Shown one piece after another: positions 1 through 13,475 of a stretch of DNA of 64,000 bases. Where the stretch lies: NCBI GenBank assembly GCA_013397845.1, contig VZTG01000394.1, positions 1 through 64,000 of the forward strand, given 5' to 3'. Source of the DNA: Melanocharis versteri (taxonomy: Eukaryota > Chordata > Aves > Passeriformes > Melanocharitidae). Numbering within the stretch: the first letter of the stretch is position 1; every line of letters begins with the position of its first letter. The notes beneath the pieces were generated by a model that had not been told where the DNA came from, did no database searches, and was given only the letters and a program-made list of their open reading frames with translations. The position numbers and the translations under genes are program-made.

Positions 1-105
1 CCCGCGGAGCCCCAGCGCGGCCAGGCCGCGGCGCTGGTCGGGCTGCGCCGGGCCCGGGCAGTGCGCGGCCGCTTTCCTCGTGGGTCACCCCCTATTGCCC
101 GGTAC
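1..105. other. CpG-rich block at window start
   Basis: The first ~90 bases are mostly G and C with about 15 CpG dinucleotides, then the composition drops within ~50 bp to the AT-rich background. No reading frame or splice pattern links it to CSMD3. It could be the edge of a CpG island extending left of the window, a GC-rich insertion, or an assembly join; the window alone cannot decide. Confidence 0.6.
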
Positions 106-1506
106 AGTCCTCCAGATAGGCACAGGCTGTGTGAGTATTGTAGTGTTTTCCCCCGGCACAGGTAATTTTTGTGGTTCTATCTCAAAGGTGGTGGGTGGGA
201 AGGCAATTTATTCCGTTTAACTTATGTTCAAGCACCATTTAAGCTCCTCACCTCTTTAGCTAAAGATGCATTATTTGATTTTTTTATATTTTGCTGGCTG
301 TCAAATCTGTATAAATTTTACTGGTATACTGAGCACAAAAGAGCAAAGTGAGAGATTTGAGGATGTGACTCATGTAAATTTATAGTCATCACTGGGTTTA
401 TTTGGAATTTAAAATCTATGAGTTTTACAAATCAATACAGAAAATAAGACTTCCATTTGTTGTCAAGAACTGTTTTATGTCCCTCTACTCAAAAGCTGGA
501 TGAACTTTATGTGAGTCAAAGATGAAAAATCTTCTGCAAAGCTATCCTGAAAGATTTTCAGTTGATGGATGTTTTGCAATCTTTACATTTCAATTTCTGA
601 AATCTGTAAGGTTATTCTTGTGAATAAATTATGAGGAAAGGCTGAAATTTTTTTATTGCTACAGATTTATAGAAAAAGTCAACATATAAATGTTTCTCAG
701 ATATTATATGCGTATGTATCTATCTTGCATTATATTTGGAGTTTTAGAGTGTATCAGAATATTATATAAAATAAATATAATATGCCTTATACTACAAACA
801 CTGTTCTCTATACTGTACAGACCCATTCTTTTATTCTCTGACTCTGAACATTACATTATTGAGACTAAATTGAAGAGCTAGTTTTTATTTAGCAGGGTAA
901 GATCTTGCTAACCTAATGAGAAGGTCTTTGAACTGGGTTTTTGTAGCTGGTTACCAAAGTTTGAAGGTTTATTGAGGAACAGAGGATCAGGCAGAGTATA
1001 CACAGAACAGACTGATGAGGGATTATCTTGCGTTCTTTTTCATGAAGTGGAGTGACCAGAAACAGCTCTCAAGTGTCTGTACACAAGCAAATGTGGCATG
1101 GGAAGGCCAAGAATTACAACTTCGCATGCGATCAGAGATCAATGACATTATTAAAATCACAGAGCCATAGCAAAACAGCTGGCACTGCTGGAGTTCTGCA
1201 ATAGACATATACAGACCCTCCAAGAAAAGTGGGCAGGAAACAAAAGGAGTAAGTATTGTTTGTGCAAAGGAGGAAGCAGAGGGAACTGGCATTGCCTATA
1301 GAGCTTCCTAGAGATATTTTTGTGCCTTTGTAGTCTATTACTGTGCTTATTTGCACATTTCTTGATCAGACTGTAATACTACAGACTTTAAAACTGAGTT
1401 CAACTTTTTTAAGTTTCTTTTCACTTCAGCCTGTATAGTTTCTATTCTACTGCTTGTCTGTAGCACAGCCAATGAAGAAACAGAATAAGAAACTAAATTA
1501 AAGCTG

Positions 1507-1592
1507 GGGTTTTTTGTTTTTGTGGTTGTTTTGTTTTGTTTTGTTTTGGTTTTGGTTTTGTTTTTTTGTTTGTTTGTTTGTTTTGGTTTTTT
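1507..1592. repeat. T/G-rich low-complexity tract (TTTTG-like)
   Basis: About 86 bp made almost only of T and G, with irregular TTTTG, TTTG and TTTTGG units. It is simple-sequence DNA with no coding potential. Confidence 0.85.
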
Positions 1593-4327
1593 ATGAAAGC
1601 AGTATGGGATGTGCAGAAAATTTAACTGTTTAGTTTGCTGTAAATATCTAGATAGATAAGATGATGTGATACATTGTGTACCAGATTAAAGCTTAATCTA
1701 CCATGCAATCTCATTGAATTCTCAATGAAATCCACAAATTTGCATGTCCTATAAATCACTGATGACATTGCCTGTCTTTGATCATCCATTTTATTGAAAT
1801 TTACGGTTCAATATTTATGTAACATTACTGTGAATATCACTGAAAGCTACAAGAATAAGCAGAAAACTGAATAAGACATAACTAGGGAAATATATTTTCA
1901 AAATTTATTATGAAAAATGAACAGTGAACAGCAAACCAGGAAGAAAAAAAGATAAAATTTTATGAAATCAGATTTCACCAGCGATTATTTGAACATGTAT
2001 ACATTTCACTTTTCTTTTTTTTTTTTTTAATGGGCATTTACTCATAAGATTGTAAAAGCAAAAAAAAAGAGGAGAGAGAAAAACTGCAAGTATCTATGAA
2101 CATAAATAGAAAAAATCTATGCCCACAAAAAGAAAAAAAAAAACAAACCCCCAAAACATTACTTTCATAATCATCACTCATCATAATATCAATGATACTC
2201 CCTCTGCACAAGAACCCTTATGCATATTCAAACAGAGATCTTAATTTGAATTCATAATACCTTGAAAAGCTTTTTAATGCCAAGTCCCCTCTTGCATATC
2301 ACTTTGAAAAATCTTCCCCTTTCAGCATATGGTTAAGATCAGAGAAATATGTTAGGAAGAATGACATCTTGGCAGTAAGTGTATTTTTTGCATTTATGCC
2401 TTCATATCACATTTGCAAGATTGTTATTGGATAAAATTTCCCAGTACATGACCAAATCAATTTAATTTGAAAGTATGGAGTATGAATTATAAAAGTAGAT
2501 TTAAAAAAAAATACCAGTATTAGCTATGTATTTGTAATTGAACAATGTCAGATTTTATCAAGTCTTAATGAAAGTGTTGTCTTCTTACAATTCCTGTGAA
2601 TGCTTTTCTTCATATTTGATAACTGGAAATTGAAAGGATGGGGATTCACACAATTCTTTCAAGTCATTTAGGTGCATAACCACTGTTTAGCTACTACATT
2701 TTGATTGCAGTGATTGTAGTGTGTATTGGGTCTGGGAACATGCAGCACATACACATACAACCTAAACTACATCCTTAAACCCTCTTTATAACCAACAAAC
2801 AGATAAATACGTTCTCGTTAACTATTATCTTCAATGCTTTCACAGACAGATATTATTTTCCCATTTCTTGGGCTTCCTCCACCCCTCCAGATATTCAAAA
2901 ATAGGACGTGATTTGAGATCCGTTGTCAGGATGGGTGCCTATGACAGGAGAAGCAGCACACTTGATGACTGGGTACCAATACCAGCCAGACCCAGGTCAC
3001 TGCCACAGTGTCCTTGCTCCTCGCAAAATTCACTCTTCATTGGTTCACGTCATTCCTGGTCTTTTGCTCCCTGTAACATAAAACTTACATCACAAATTAC
3101 TTTTCCACCAAGGTTAAATGTCCTTGAGGCACACACTGGGTTTCCCCATCCCAGCGCTTTAGCCACCAGGTATACGGAGGTCTTTGAGCAAAGACAATCC
3201 CATGAATGGGCTTGCATTTTCCCATGGGAGAAGGGGGTTAGGCACTTAAATGTCTTTGAGGACTCCTACCTTGGTAGTTTGTTAGAGGTAATTCAGAAAG
3301 TTACAGAAAGGCAGGGGAAGAGATTATCACGGATCTGTAGCAAAATCACAGCAAAGCTTATCTTTCCTCTCGTCCTTGTTCACATCTCCTTACTGGGCTT
3401 GTTGCGCATTGATGAAGATCAGCCACTCTGTTACTCTTCCTAAACGTTCCCGCACCAGTTATTCTTTTATTTGCAATATTTCGTAACTGACATCTAAGAA
3501 ATTATGCTGCTTCAATTGTGATAGAAATAGGGGTGCTAAAAGCTTGTTGCACAAGATACAATTACTACATTTTCTTTTATTTGTCAGGGTCTTGTGCTCT
3601 ATGAAGTTAGTGGAAGAACTCCTGTCAACAGTGTTTGTCAATTTACTTGAAGATCAAATCTTTTTTTACACTGTCTTCACAACTTAAGGCACCAAACATT
3701 TGCATGGGCATAATGTTTTTCAGTCTTCTCCCAGATGGGAGCTTTTACCTATGGGGATCTGATTGCAAGACTTGAACCCAAGCAAATGATTATGTAGGTG
3801 GAGGAAAATAAGATCAGTACAATACAGTAATACACAATACATTAATTCTGTTATTTATTGTTCTAATGCTTGCTTATCATCACACTAAGATGATATCCAG
3901 TGTGCTTTTAGTTACATATGCCACACTTAAATGTAGATAATATTGATTGTATTTGTAGCAAATTTACTACATGAATCAGAATAAAAACCATGATGATTTG
4001 TTTGGGCCATTTTGCTGATGGTAGCAAAATCATACTTTGGAAAAATCTCTAAACAGCTGTGGCTCAGAATAAAGGGCACACTCATTGACGTTGTTCATAT
4101 TTTTAAACACCGCCACACTAATTTTTTAAGTTTTGGTAGACTATAGCAACATTGTTAGTAAACAGTTTGTTATATTTCTAGGAACTAAAATATGTTTCTC
4201 TGTAATTCATTTGTGAAAAGCAAAAAATTAGTTCTGCAATACAGTAGGACACTTTGCTACTGTAAACTAGCAATTTAAAATTATTTTTCTGAATGTCCTT
4301 AATGCATGAAAGCATTATATTAATATT

Positions 4328-4349
4328 ATTTATATATATATATATATTT
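4328..4349. repeat. Short TA dinucleotide repeat
   Basis: A run of about ten TA units inside AT-rich intron, a minor microsatellite. Confidence 0.8.
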
Positions 4350-5858
4350 ATTATTCCTTTCACAGTATAGGACCAGAACCTGTGATGTGATGAGGTTTCT
4401 CAGTTTTATTATCTTTAGTGGATTCAAAGTGCTCTAGCTAATTAGTAAGATTAAATTAAGGATATGTTTCTACTTTTTTTTTTCTTTTTTATCTCGCCAT
4501 GGCATAATGTAGCAGAATTTTTAAGAGACAAAACCTGATATTTAAATTCTTAAGTTGCTGTAATAAAGAGTCATGAGTTTTCTTCTTTCTGTTAGAAGTG
4601 AGCCATTATGTGTGTCAGAATTCTTTAAACTTTTTGTTCTGTGATCCTATACTCCTAAAGTTTTTTTTTTTTTCCTATCCTTATAATTAATTTTTCATCA
4701 GTATTGACTGGGTTTTCAGACTTTGGGGCAAGTTTTATTCATGTTAGCACTCTAATTGAGCAGAAACAAGAATTGCTTTTCAAATATGCTTCAAACATTT
4801 GGGTAATAAACTGAATAAGTAATGCAATATGGTATTTCCATTCAAGTTATTTGAAAGGTATTTCAGTTTTTGAAAGTAGAAGCACTAAATTTCCAATCAA
4901 TTTTATTAGCTCACAGAAATAATTTTAACAGAAGATCCTCAAAAATAATTTTTGAGTTATTAGGGGCATGTATACTATTAATAAAGAAGATACATAACAT
5001 CAGTCATTTGACAATTGTTTCATCATAGAATAAGTTCTTTTAGAACTGATTTTGTGAAGATCCAATGTTTGCCTGGTTTATCCAGCATAAGATCACATGT
5101 TAAAAAATAGGGTATTTTTGGTTTCAGAGTCACTGTCAAAAAAAAAAAAATCATTGTGATAATTGGTCACATAGTTTCACAGTTATTCATATGACATAAA
5201 AAATGCGTTCCTATGGTAAAATTGTAAATATTTGATCTATTAAGACTTATTACTCTGATGTAAACATCTTAATTGTGAAAGCATCTTGCATCTGACATTA
5301 AGAAATCACTCATGGATGGCTTTGGTTTGAAAACTGATCAGCTGTTGGAAAATAAGAAAATGCTTTCTCAAGAATAAGCCTAATCACTAGATACTTACTA
5401 AAATAAAATATGACAATACAATTAGTATATAATGCATAAGATTCTCATGCTTCTTTTCCCAGTATAATGTGACTGCTACACATCACGTGTCAGACTGTAT
5501 ACGATAGGGATTAAACTCAACTTGATTTATGAAAGAATTTTTGGTTAAAGCGAAAGAGGAAATAGTGACATTTTTGCATGCTATTGTAGTGACTGAAACA
5601 ATGCTAATCCAGATTTATAATTATTAATAAATAGTAGATTATAAAAATATGTGCTGGCACAAGTATAATAATCCTTAAGTAATTGGAATTTGAAGCAATT
5701 GCTTTTCCAACAGCTTAATTTTGGAGCAGCATTCCAAGTCAAACATGTTAAAAAGTCTTAAGCAATTGTTCATCTAAACATTTCTATTGAATTTCTATTC
5801 TCAGAAAGAAAGTATACATTTTTAAGGGGTGATTTTAATTTGGTTTTTTTTTTGACAG

Positions 5859-6066
5859 CTGAGGATGCGTGTGGAGGAACTATGAGAGGATCAAGTGGAA
5901 TCATCTCGAGCCCCAACTTTCCTAATGAATATCATAATAATGCAGATTGCACATGGACAGTTGTGGCAGAGCCTGGTGATACTATCTCACTCATATTTAC
6001 AGATTTCCAAATGGAAGAAAAATATGATTATTTGGAAATAGAAGGTTCTGAACCACCTACAATAGG
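5859..6066 (+). CDS. CSMD3: CSMD3 exon A: first part of the second CUB domain
   Basis: This 208-bp exon follows a pyrimidine-rich tract ending in acag and is followed by a consensus gtaagt donor. It starts at phase 1 (CT completes a codon, giving Ala if the previous exon ends in G) and ends at phase 2 with GG. The translation begins EDACGGTMRGSSGIISSPNF and contains the usual CUB elements: an N-terminal Cys in CGG, the SPNFPNEY turn, the second Cys in DCTWT, an AEPGDTISL strand, and FQMEEKYDYLEIEG. The Glu of MEE and the Asp of KYDY sit where calcium-binding CUB domains place acidic ligands. Only one Cys pair is visible, as I recall for CSMD CUB domains. The upstream open frame before 5859 is intron. 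The junction codon reads Gly where I remember Trp in human CSMD3 and CSMD1. Confidence 0.95.
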
Positions 6067-9000
6067 GTAAGTCAAATATTGCAATTTTAATGTGATAAAA
6101 AAGAAAAATATTTTGAAATGTGAAAATACATATTTTTGTTACTTTTCCTTTTGTGAATATGTAATATTGCTAAAAAAAAAAATCCCCACAGTAATAATTG
6201 TGATCATGGCATAAATGTTGATTTTCCAATTGCAGCTGTAAAATGGTTTTTAAATATATTCTGAAGATGGAGCATCAAGATGAAGGGCACTGTAGACTCA
6301 TTTGCCTCACTGTCTGTGTGTCTAACTATTTAACCATTATTGTATTAAAAATGTATAAATTTAGAAACAGGATGGAATGGGCTGTTGTACTGGTAAGGAT
6401 TGGTGAAGCCTTCAGAGAGTTTCATAGCGTCAGAAAGTGGATGGCATGGAGGCCTTTCAGCACAGAGCTAGGGGGAATTAGCATTGGCCACACCTGTTGG
6501 TCACAGGTTGGCTCTGGAGGAGTTTCTGGACCGAGAACTGTATGCATGGTCTCTAAATAATGTGCTCGGAGTATGGTTGGTAATACACTGACCTAGAAAT
6601 TTCCATCTTGATCTGTGAGATAAAACACCCTGAGTTGAGTAGTCACAGTACTTTTTGGCTTTGGTTTTATTCCAAACATAGCACCTTTAAGGAGAGTTTA
6701 TAACTGTTTGTTTGTTGATTTAGCAGCACTGGTTTTTTGCTAGTCTGACTTCTGCAATTCTTTATTATGTACATGCGTTATGTAGATATTGTAAAACAGG
6801 TACTAGAAATAAAATCGTAAATAACCTCTTTCAAGATCAAATTCAGTTAAATAGGAAAAATAAATTATACATTCTGTGGCTTTCTGGTCTGGTAGTTTTA
6901 TGGTAACACAGCATCACACTACTCAAGAAACATGTCAATATGACAAATCCTTGTGTTTGTTTTATTGGTGTAAATATGATGTTGATTCACAGAAAAGAAT
7001 TTGTATACAAACTCATAAATCACAGTTATGGTCTCCAGTAAAATCTTGGTCTCTTAATTAGCTCATAAAGCTTTATTGAGGTTCTGTATGATGGACAGAG
7101 GCATGTGAACAACAGGTGATACAAGTGGTTGGCTAGATACATTAAAGTCAGTAGAGTCTTGTTTTCTTCATATCAGTATAAACTCCCTCCGAACATAACA
7201 TAGAACAAATAAAATGGTTTTGTTTTTATGATAAGGAAATATCCAAAGTTAGGTAATTATATTGTTTTAAAAGCATCAGACTTGGTTTCTATAAATGTTG
7301 CTTATAAGTAATAAATTTTTACTGCTTCAGGGTGTAATAGACGCCTATACTCTAAGTCTAAGCTTTAGCAAATAGTGTTTTATAATTTGAATTAATTTAT
7401 ACTGCCACCTACATAGTTAATTACCTGTATTAGAATATTACTTAATTGCCATTGAGTTTTTCAAGCTCTTAAACTGAAATCTTTTGAACTAGCTGTCAGC
7501 TAAAATAAATTTTAAATAATAATTTATAATAATTAGTGAGGTAACACCAACGACATACAGATGTTGTGAATCACTTGAATAGCTAAATGTGCATTTGATT
7601 TTTATTCAATATCTTTTATTTATTCATTCATGAGCTTCAAACAATGATTTCATTTTTTGTTCTATAAAAGGCTTTGGCTGTATTCAAATGATATAATCAG
7701 ATTACTTTATATATGGAAATTCCCATTATCTGTTTACAAAACATAAAAATTTACAATGCTAATTTAATAATTGCTCAAGTAGAGAAGCAGACTGAGAGCG
7801 TATTCTTTTTTTTAGCTTGTCATTTATATTTCCTAAATTGGACTGATGTGTTCAATTATGGAAAAGTATCCCCCCATATGTTGGGAAAAACAGATTTGGA
7901 AAGCTTAATTAACAACAATTTGTTAATTAGATTTAGAGTGGTAATACTATATGTGCCCATAGACTATAGCTAATCTAAAACTAAACCCAGGTTCTTTATA
8001 TGTCATTCTGGAAAAAAAAACCAACGTGATTTTCAAAATTACTAAAAACTTACTTGTTGATGTGGATAATAAGTATTATTAAAAAATAGTTTCTTAGAAA
8101 CTTTGGTGCTTTATATGACTATTACACCTATTGATTTAAAAAAAAATAAAAACAAAACCCTCAAACTTTTCTTCTGCACATCTGCTGTGTAACAAAATAT
8201 CTCTACTTTTTGTTTCTAACTGAAATAAAGAGCCAGATTATGCATCAGGTAGATAGGCTGCGGTTATCCATGACACAAGACTTGGAATTCTTTATGAAGT
8301 AGTAACTTTCTGTAGTTTTCCAGTCAGTTATTATAGTATTTCAGATATGCCAGTCTTTTCTCTCAAAAAAATTCTTGGTAGGCCCTTTTCTTTAAATAGC
8401 GGTAAAAAATTGCATAGATGCCCTTCAGGGTTCTTGTTGTCTTGTTGCTTATTCTAGCGTTTACCAACTTGAGTTGAATTATGGCATTTCTTACATTTTG
8501 GAAGTGAAAGTGAAGGAAAATTATTAGTTTTAGGAATTTATATTCCCCATTTTTTTTTCAACAGATCAAAAAACAGAAAGTAAATAAGATCTAGTGAAAT
8601 GTTCCTTTTTGTCTAAGTGAAAAGTTGGCGGTTTAGTCATTCATTGGTGAAAGAAATGGCAATGTCCTTGTGGGATATGCAGCATATGGAAGTTATGAGT
8701 TAAATAGTTTGAGAATATTGGAACATGTAAGACTTTTCTAATGCTTGTCTTTAGGATAGTTTGGTTGGAATGTTTCACTTAGTTTGTTGTTGGTCACTTT
8801 CAGTGGAATATTAAATAATCACAGAGCAGAGAACTGGAATGATTCTCTAGGCTGCTTTGACATGGGTAACTGGGATTTCGGTATGTACTCTAGTCTGAAA
8901 TGTTAAAGCGATTGTTATGACGGTCATTAAATAGTAAAGACAAAGTGGTGGAACCTCCTTCCTAGAACAGTGTATGAAAGATGTGCTTAGAACACTCTCC

Positions 9001-10403
9001 AGATAAGAGCAGGTGAGGATGGACAGGATATGTTTCACACTGTCCTAGGCAAAGACCTTAACTCTGGGTATTCTGTTTCCCATTACCAGCTTAACTTGGC
9101 TGTTGCTGCAAAACAAGTTGACAGCTGTTCTTCCTCCATATTTGGAGAGCTTGGTTATGAAAGAAAAATCCGAAAGAAACGTACGAACAAAAAAGGCCAA
9201 GACAAAACCAAAAACCAGCAAAGACCTTAGATTAACTGAACCGGAAATGGTGTTAATTTTGAATTAACCAATATATTTTTGATGGATAGACTGAAAAGTA
9301 ATAGAAAATAATGGTTGTCATAAAGTATGTGCTTAGAGCACCTTTATTCAGAGAACTAATGCTGTAGTGTGAATAAAGATCACATTTTCTTTACAAGGAA
9401 CACGTTATGCAAATTTTTTATTGTTAATATGAAGATGTGCCTTAATGAGAAGGTGTTTTGAGAGTGTAGTAGTTTCTCAAATGTTGAAGGTAAAATGTAC
9501 TTAGCTTATAGCATGATAAAACAAAAAGCCCAAAGACTTCCACTCTGTTCTCTCCTGGTAAGAATGCACTTCTAAGAAAAGCTTTGTGTCGTGTTCTAAT
9601 ATTCTACCGACCCCTGTCATGGTCATACAAAGTAGTAGGGCACCTAAGGACTCTGTTATTGAAGACAAATTTGAAATATGATGTAATTACTTCTTTTAAA
9701 ATAAAATAATTCACCTAACTTCTGTCTTACTGTTACTTGGCTATTTAAAAGTATTTCCTAATATATTTTCCTAAAATGTAAGGGCGATGTAGAATTTTCT
9801 ATAATGAATTAAAGTATTGTCTAGACCATATGTTTGTGATATTAGTCAAATTTTTTTTCATATATAAATCTAGATAAAATGTACAGTGATATGCACTGAA
9901 TGAAATGTATGTTGTTGAAACCATAGACAATTTATTTATCTTCTGAAATATATTTAAATATTTCATTTTTTGACACTGCATATTTTGTGCATCATCTTAA
10001 TTGCATTAAAGTAGAAAGCTGTTAAGAACAATGGCTAACAAAAGTAATTTCTCCTTTGCAACTGTGATTTTGTGCATTCTTTCCCCAATGGAAACACTCC
10101 TTTTGAATTAATTTTAAATATTCTGTAAAGAATGAAATTAGAATTTTTGGAAAAAATCTTTCCCTTAACTAAGATGTGCAAAAATCCATCCAGTTTCAGG
10201 AGGTTTTATCTGAGATATTTTAACCTTTTGATTTTTATAGTGACCTTTTTCAATATAATCATTAGCTAAAGACTTCCTTATAGATGGTACGGGCGAGAAA
10301 TAATAAGAAAAAACGTGGGTCTTTCTTTAGGTTTCTAAAACAGAATTTAATCCAAGTAACTAATTACTTTTTATCAATTTGGACCTATCCTTGACCAGGG
10401 AGC

Positions 10404-10828
10404 AGTATTGTGTTTGTGTGACAAGGTTTTGGCAGCAGGGGGCTACATGGTGGCTTCCGCTGGAAGCTTTCCCGTGTTCAGCAGAGGCAACACCAGCTGG
10501 CTCCAGCACGGACCCGCCGCTGGCCAAGGCTGAGCCCATCAGCCAAGGTGGCAGCACCGCTGGGATGACATCTTTAAGAAAGGGGAAAAGAGCTGCACAA
10601 TGGCACTGCAGTTGCAGCTGGAAGGAGGGGTGAGGGAAACAACTCTCCAGACCAGGGTCTGTGAATTGGGAAGGGGAAGATGTACTTCAGACACCACAGC
10701 AAGGTTTCCACTGCAGTCCCTGGTGCAGCCTATGGTGAGGCAGCTGTCTCCATGTAGCCCGTGGAGGTTCATAGTGGAACAGAGATCTGCCTGCAGCCTG
10801 TGGAAGTCCCCATGCTGGAGCAGGAGTC
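10404..10828 (+). mobile_element. Endogenous-retrovirus LTR fragment, family 2, copy 1
   Basis: A GC-richer block that starts with gtattgtgtttgtgtgacaa and the ggttttggcagcagggggct motif. It matches, in opposite orientation, the block at 22.14-22.51 kb across several shared segments (the ggttttgg start, the gctggctcca segment, the ggtggcagcaccgctgggat segment, and a run near tttaagaaagggg). I recall this as an abundant avian LTR whose sense strand begins in this way. No retroviral gene is present, and the 3' part is degenerate or missing. The short open frames here are chance frames. The ERVL-like class is a guess. Confidence 0.65.
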
Positions 10829-10995
10829 CAACCTTTGACCAAACAAAGGTTATTCAGCTATTCGTTAATTACCATTTCCTGACTCTTAATCTCATTTTGC
10901 TAGGGCTATGAAAGAACAAAATGACAAACAGAACCTGTAAGAAATATTAGTGAAGAATATACTAACCAGTGGTAATTAAAGTGAGGGTGATTGGG

Positions 10996-11030
10996 CAGAT
11001 AATATCTATTATGGAAAAAGATATTATCTG
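10996..11030. repeat. Perfect 12-bp inverted repeat (hairpin)
   Basis: The arms CAGATAATATCT (10996-11007) and AGATATTATCTG (11019-11030) are exact reverse complements, separated by an 11-base loop. In RNA this would be a small AU-rich stem. No other function is supported. Confidence 0.85.
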
Positions 11031-13060
11031 GGGTTGGGGTTTTTTGAGAGGAAGATGCAGTTATCCATGTTACATATCTACATGGTAACTTTTATTGCCA
11101 GTTTGGTTACAGTAAAAATTAGCCTTTAGGAGGCATTTAAAAATTAAGTGTACTGTTATGATGATTAACCTTCAATAGACATATGCATTAATAAAACAGG
11201 TTCTCAATCAGATCTTTTTAGCAAAGTGGTTGTTTTATTTATCCGGTGCCTGAACAGGTTAGATTTATTTTCAGTCAATGTAATTGGTTAAGTAATTCTC
11301 ATATCTAAGGTTACAGAAGAGAACCTCTGCCTGACGTAAATGTGGCAGCACAGGGATAGAAAATCATGCCTCAACAATACAGGTACTAATGAAAATAATA
11401 TGTTGAAGGAAAAAAGGCAAAACAGACAAGACAAGAGGCAGATGTTCTCCTAAGAAGAGATTAAAATAGGAGGAAAAAAATCCCACCTCAGGCCCAGCAT
11501 TTATTTTCTTGAAAAAATCACTTAAAATTAGAAAGTGACGAGTATAACAATCTCTTTTTTACTTTTTTAGTAATGAAGACTTTTGATACTGCTTTAGATG
11601 TTATTACTGTTTTCTCACTAATATGAAGTTTTTAAATCTGTGTTTAATGCTCAGAGAAAGGACTCAGAAAAGTCATGTTTATGAGTAATATGATTTTAAT
11701 AAGAATGCTAAAAGCTCCAAATGGGAAAGTTTGTAATCTGATAGCAGTTGAATTTAAATTTAAAGAATAGTAGTGAAATTGATACTGCTTATCTTAGGAA
11801 AAATGCTTTCAGAAGAATGTTGTGGTTGTAGCCAAATAGGTAGAAAAATTGATTTAATTAGTAGAGCAAACAAAGTGCAGTCATAAAAACCTCCTGTAAT
11901 TAGCAGAGTATTTGTTTACTGATAGCAGATAGAATTAATTTTTACTAGATTTAATTGAAAAAAAAAAAAGGCACTGCAAAAAGCAGCCAAGTTTTGGAGT
12001 GCCTAAATCCTTCTCTCCTTCTAAAACAGGGAACAGAAGGTAACAGAGATAATGCTTGACTAAGATACAGGGAGAGCAGAAAATCAGAAATAGGAGGAAT
12101 ACCAATGCTAAAAATATTATCTGGTTTGAGCCTTTGATAATCCGTCCATTGTGTGTTATCATTTTTATCTTTTTCTGAGGGACTGAGAACAAAAATTAAG
12201 TTCTTTTCTTTCTTGGAAACAAAAGCCTTCTATAGAAACCAGGTATTTCTGTCTTTTACTGTTTGCTTCTGTGGTTTAAATTTTTGGTTGGTGATTCAGC
12301 ATTTCACCTGTGGCATTTCCATGAGGTCGTTTGGAACCCTCCAAGAAGCACAATGCATTCTGTAATGTGTAGGGTTCAGGCACGATAAGAGTGTTAGAAG
12401 AGGAATTTGCTACAGTGACTGTGGAGGTTAATGACATATTTTTCATCGTTCTATTGTGTGATTCTCTCTGGCAATCATCATCTGAAAAGGACTTTGAAAC
12501 TGGCTTTACCTCTGGTACTTTAAAAATTCTTACTGAAACATGAGAAAGATTTGAATCTAAGAGAGGAATAAGATATCAAATTATATGTTTAACAGTAGAG
12601 GTGGAGGCTTCTCTATGTTATTTTGTACTATTTGTTCTTTTATGTGTCTGTAGAAATAGAAGGCCCTTCCGTAGTGGGGAAACCCTCCCTGTTTTGATGG
12701 GGTTTTCTGCATTTATTTCTCAGGTTGTAGTTCAAAGTGCAGCCGCAAATGTGCCTCAAACATTGCAGGCAGAATAGACACATATAAACATGAGTTACAT
12801 GATGAAAATCTGTCACTTAACAGTAGAGACTGTGAAGTCTATGCTTCATATAGGAGTTACTTTGTGTCATTTAGATTCAGTGATTACTGAAAGGAGAATC
12901 TGACTTTAAGAAATTGTCATATCCATGGAAATGCAAATCAACCAAAGGTGTAAATCTAGAGTTTAATCCTGGAATTCAATATGTTATGTATGTATCCACA
13001 TAACTAGGTTGTAAGGAAACACAAGACAGAATGACAAAACCTTATGAGCAGGATAGTTCA

Positions 13061-13475
13061 GCATGGAAGGGAACTCAGGAACTGATTAGACCTATCTACT
13101 GCTGAAAGCAGACTCAGCTCTCAGGTGAGGCAAGGTTGCTCAGGCTGTCTTGCAAACCTCCAAAGATGGAGTCTGAACAACCTATGTGGACAACCTTCTT
13201 AATTTCCTGACCGTCCTCATGGGAGGAAAAGCTTTTCCATTTTTTCCTAATTTAGAAATCATTGTTTTCAGTCAGAATCAACACACAAGAATTTATTATT
13301 ACCAAATATCTGTTTGAGGTCCAAACATCTCCTGCATTCTCTTTCTCCCTTATGGATAGGCAGTGGTATGACCTTTCTCCTGAGCAGGTTTGCTGATACA
13401 GCCCATCCTAGCTCATGAGTTGAAGATCTTCCTTTCTCAGGCTCAAGTGGTCCTATTCATCTTACAGGGATATGT
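13061..13475 (-). mobile_element. CR1 LINE 3' fragment (old, antisense)
   Basis: Read on the + strand it follows the reverse complement of a CR1 3' region: gaagggaactcaggaactga, then a crippled form of the 'caaccccctgctcaaagcag' segment, gcaaggttgctcaggctgtc, cttgcaaacctccaaagatgg, and a gaccgtcctcatgggaggaa segment. It is strongly diverged, 5' truncated, and has no intact coding frame. Confidence 0.7.

Larger units (their letters stand above)
1..5858 (+). other. CSMD3: Intron upstream of exon A (3' part)
   Basis: This is non-coding, AT-rich DNA ending in the exon A acceptor. It holds the CpG-rich opening, a T/G-rich tract near 1.5 kb, a moderately GC-richer block at about 2.87-3.45 kb that contains the longest open frame of the window, and a short TA repeat near 4.33 kb. 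I recognise no transposon with confidence in 100-5858 and no further exon. Confidence 0.85.

Noticed and set aside
1507..1592. G/T-rich tract as a possible telomere-like or G-quadruplex element
   Set aside because: The G runs are mostly single or double, so it does not meet a four-run GGG pattern, and it has no TTAGGG units.
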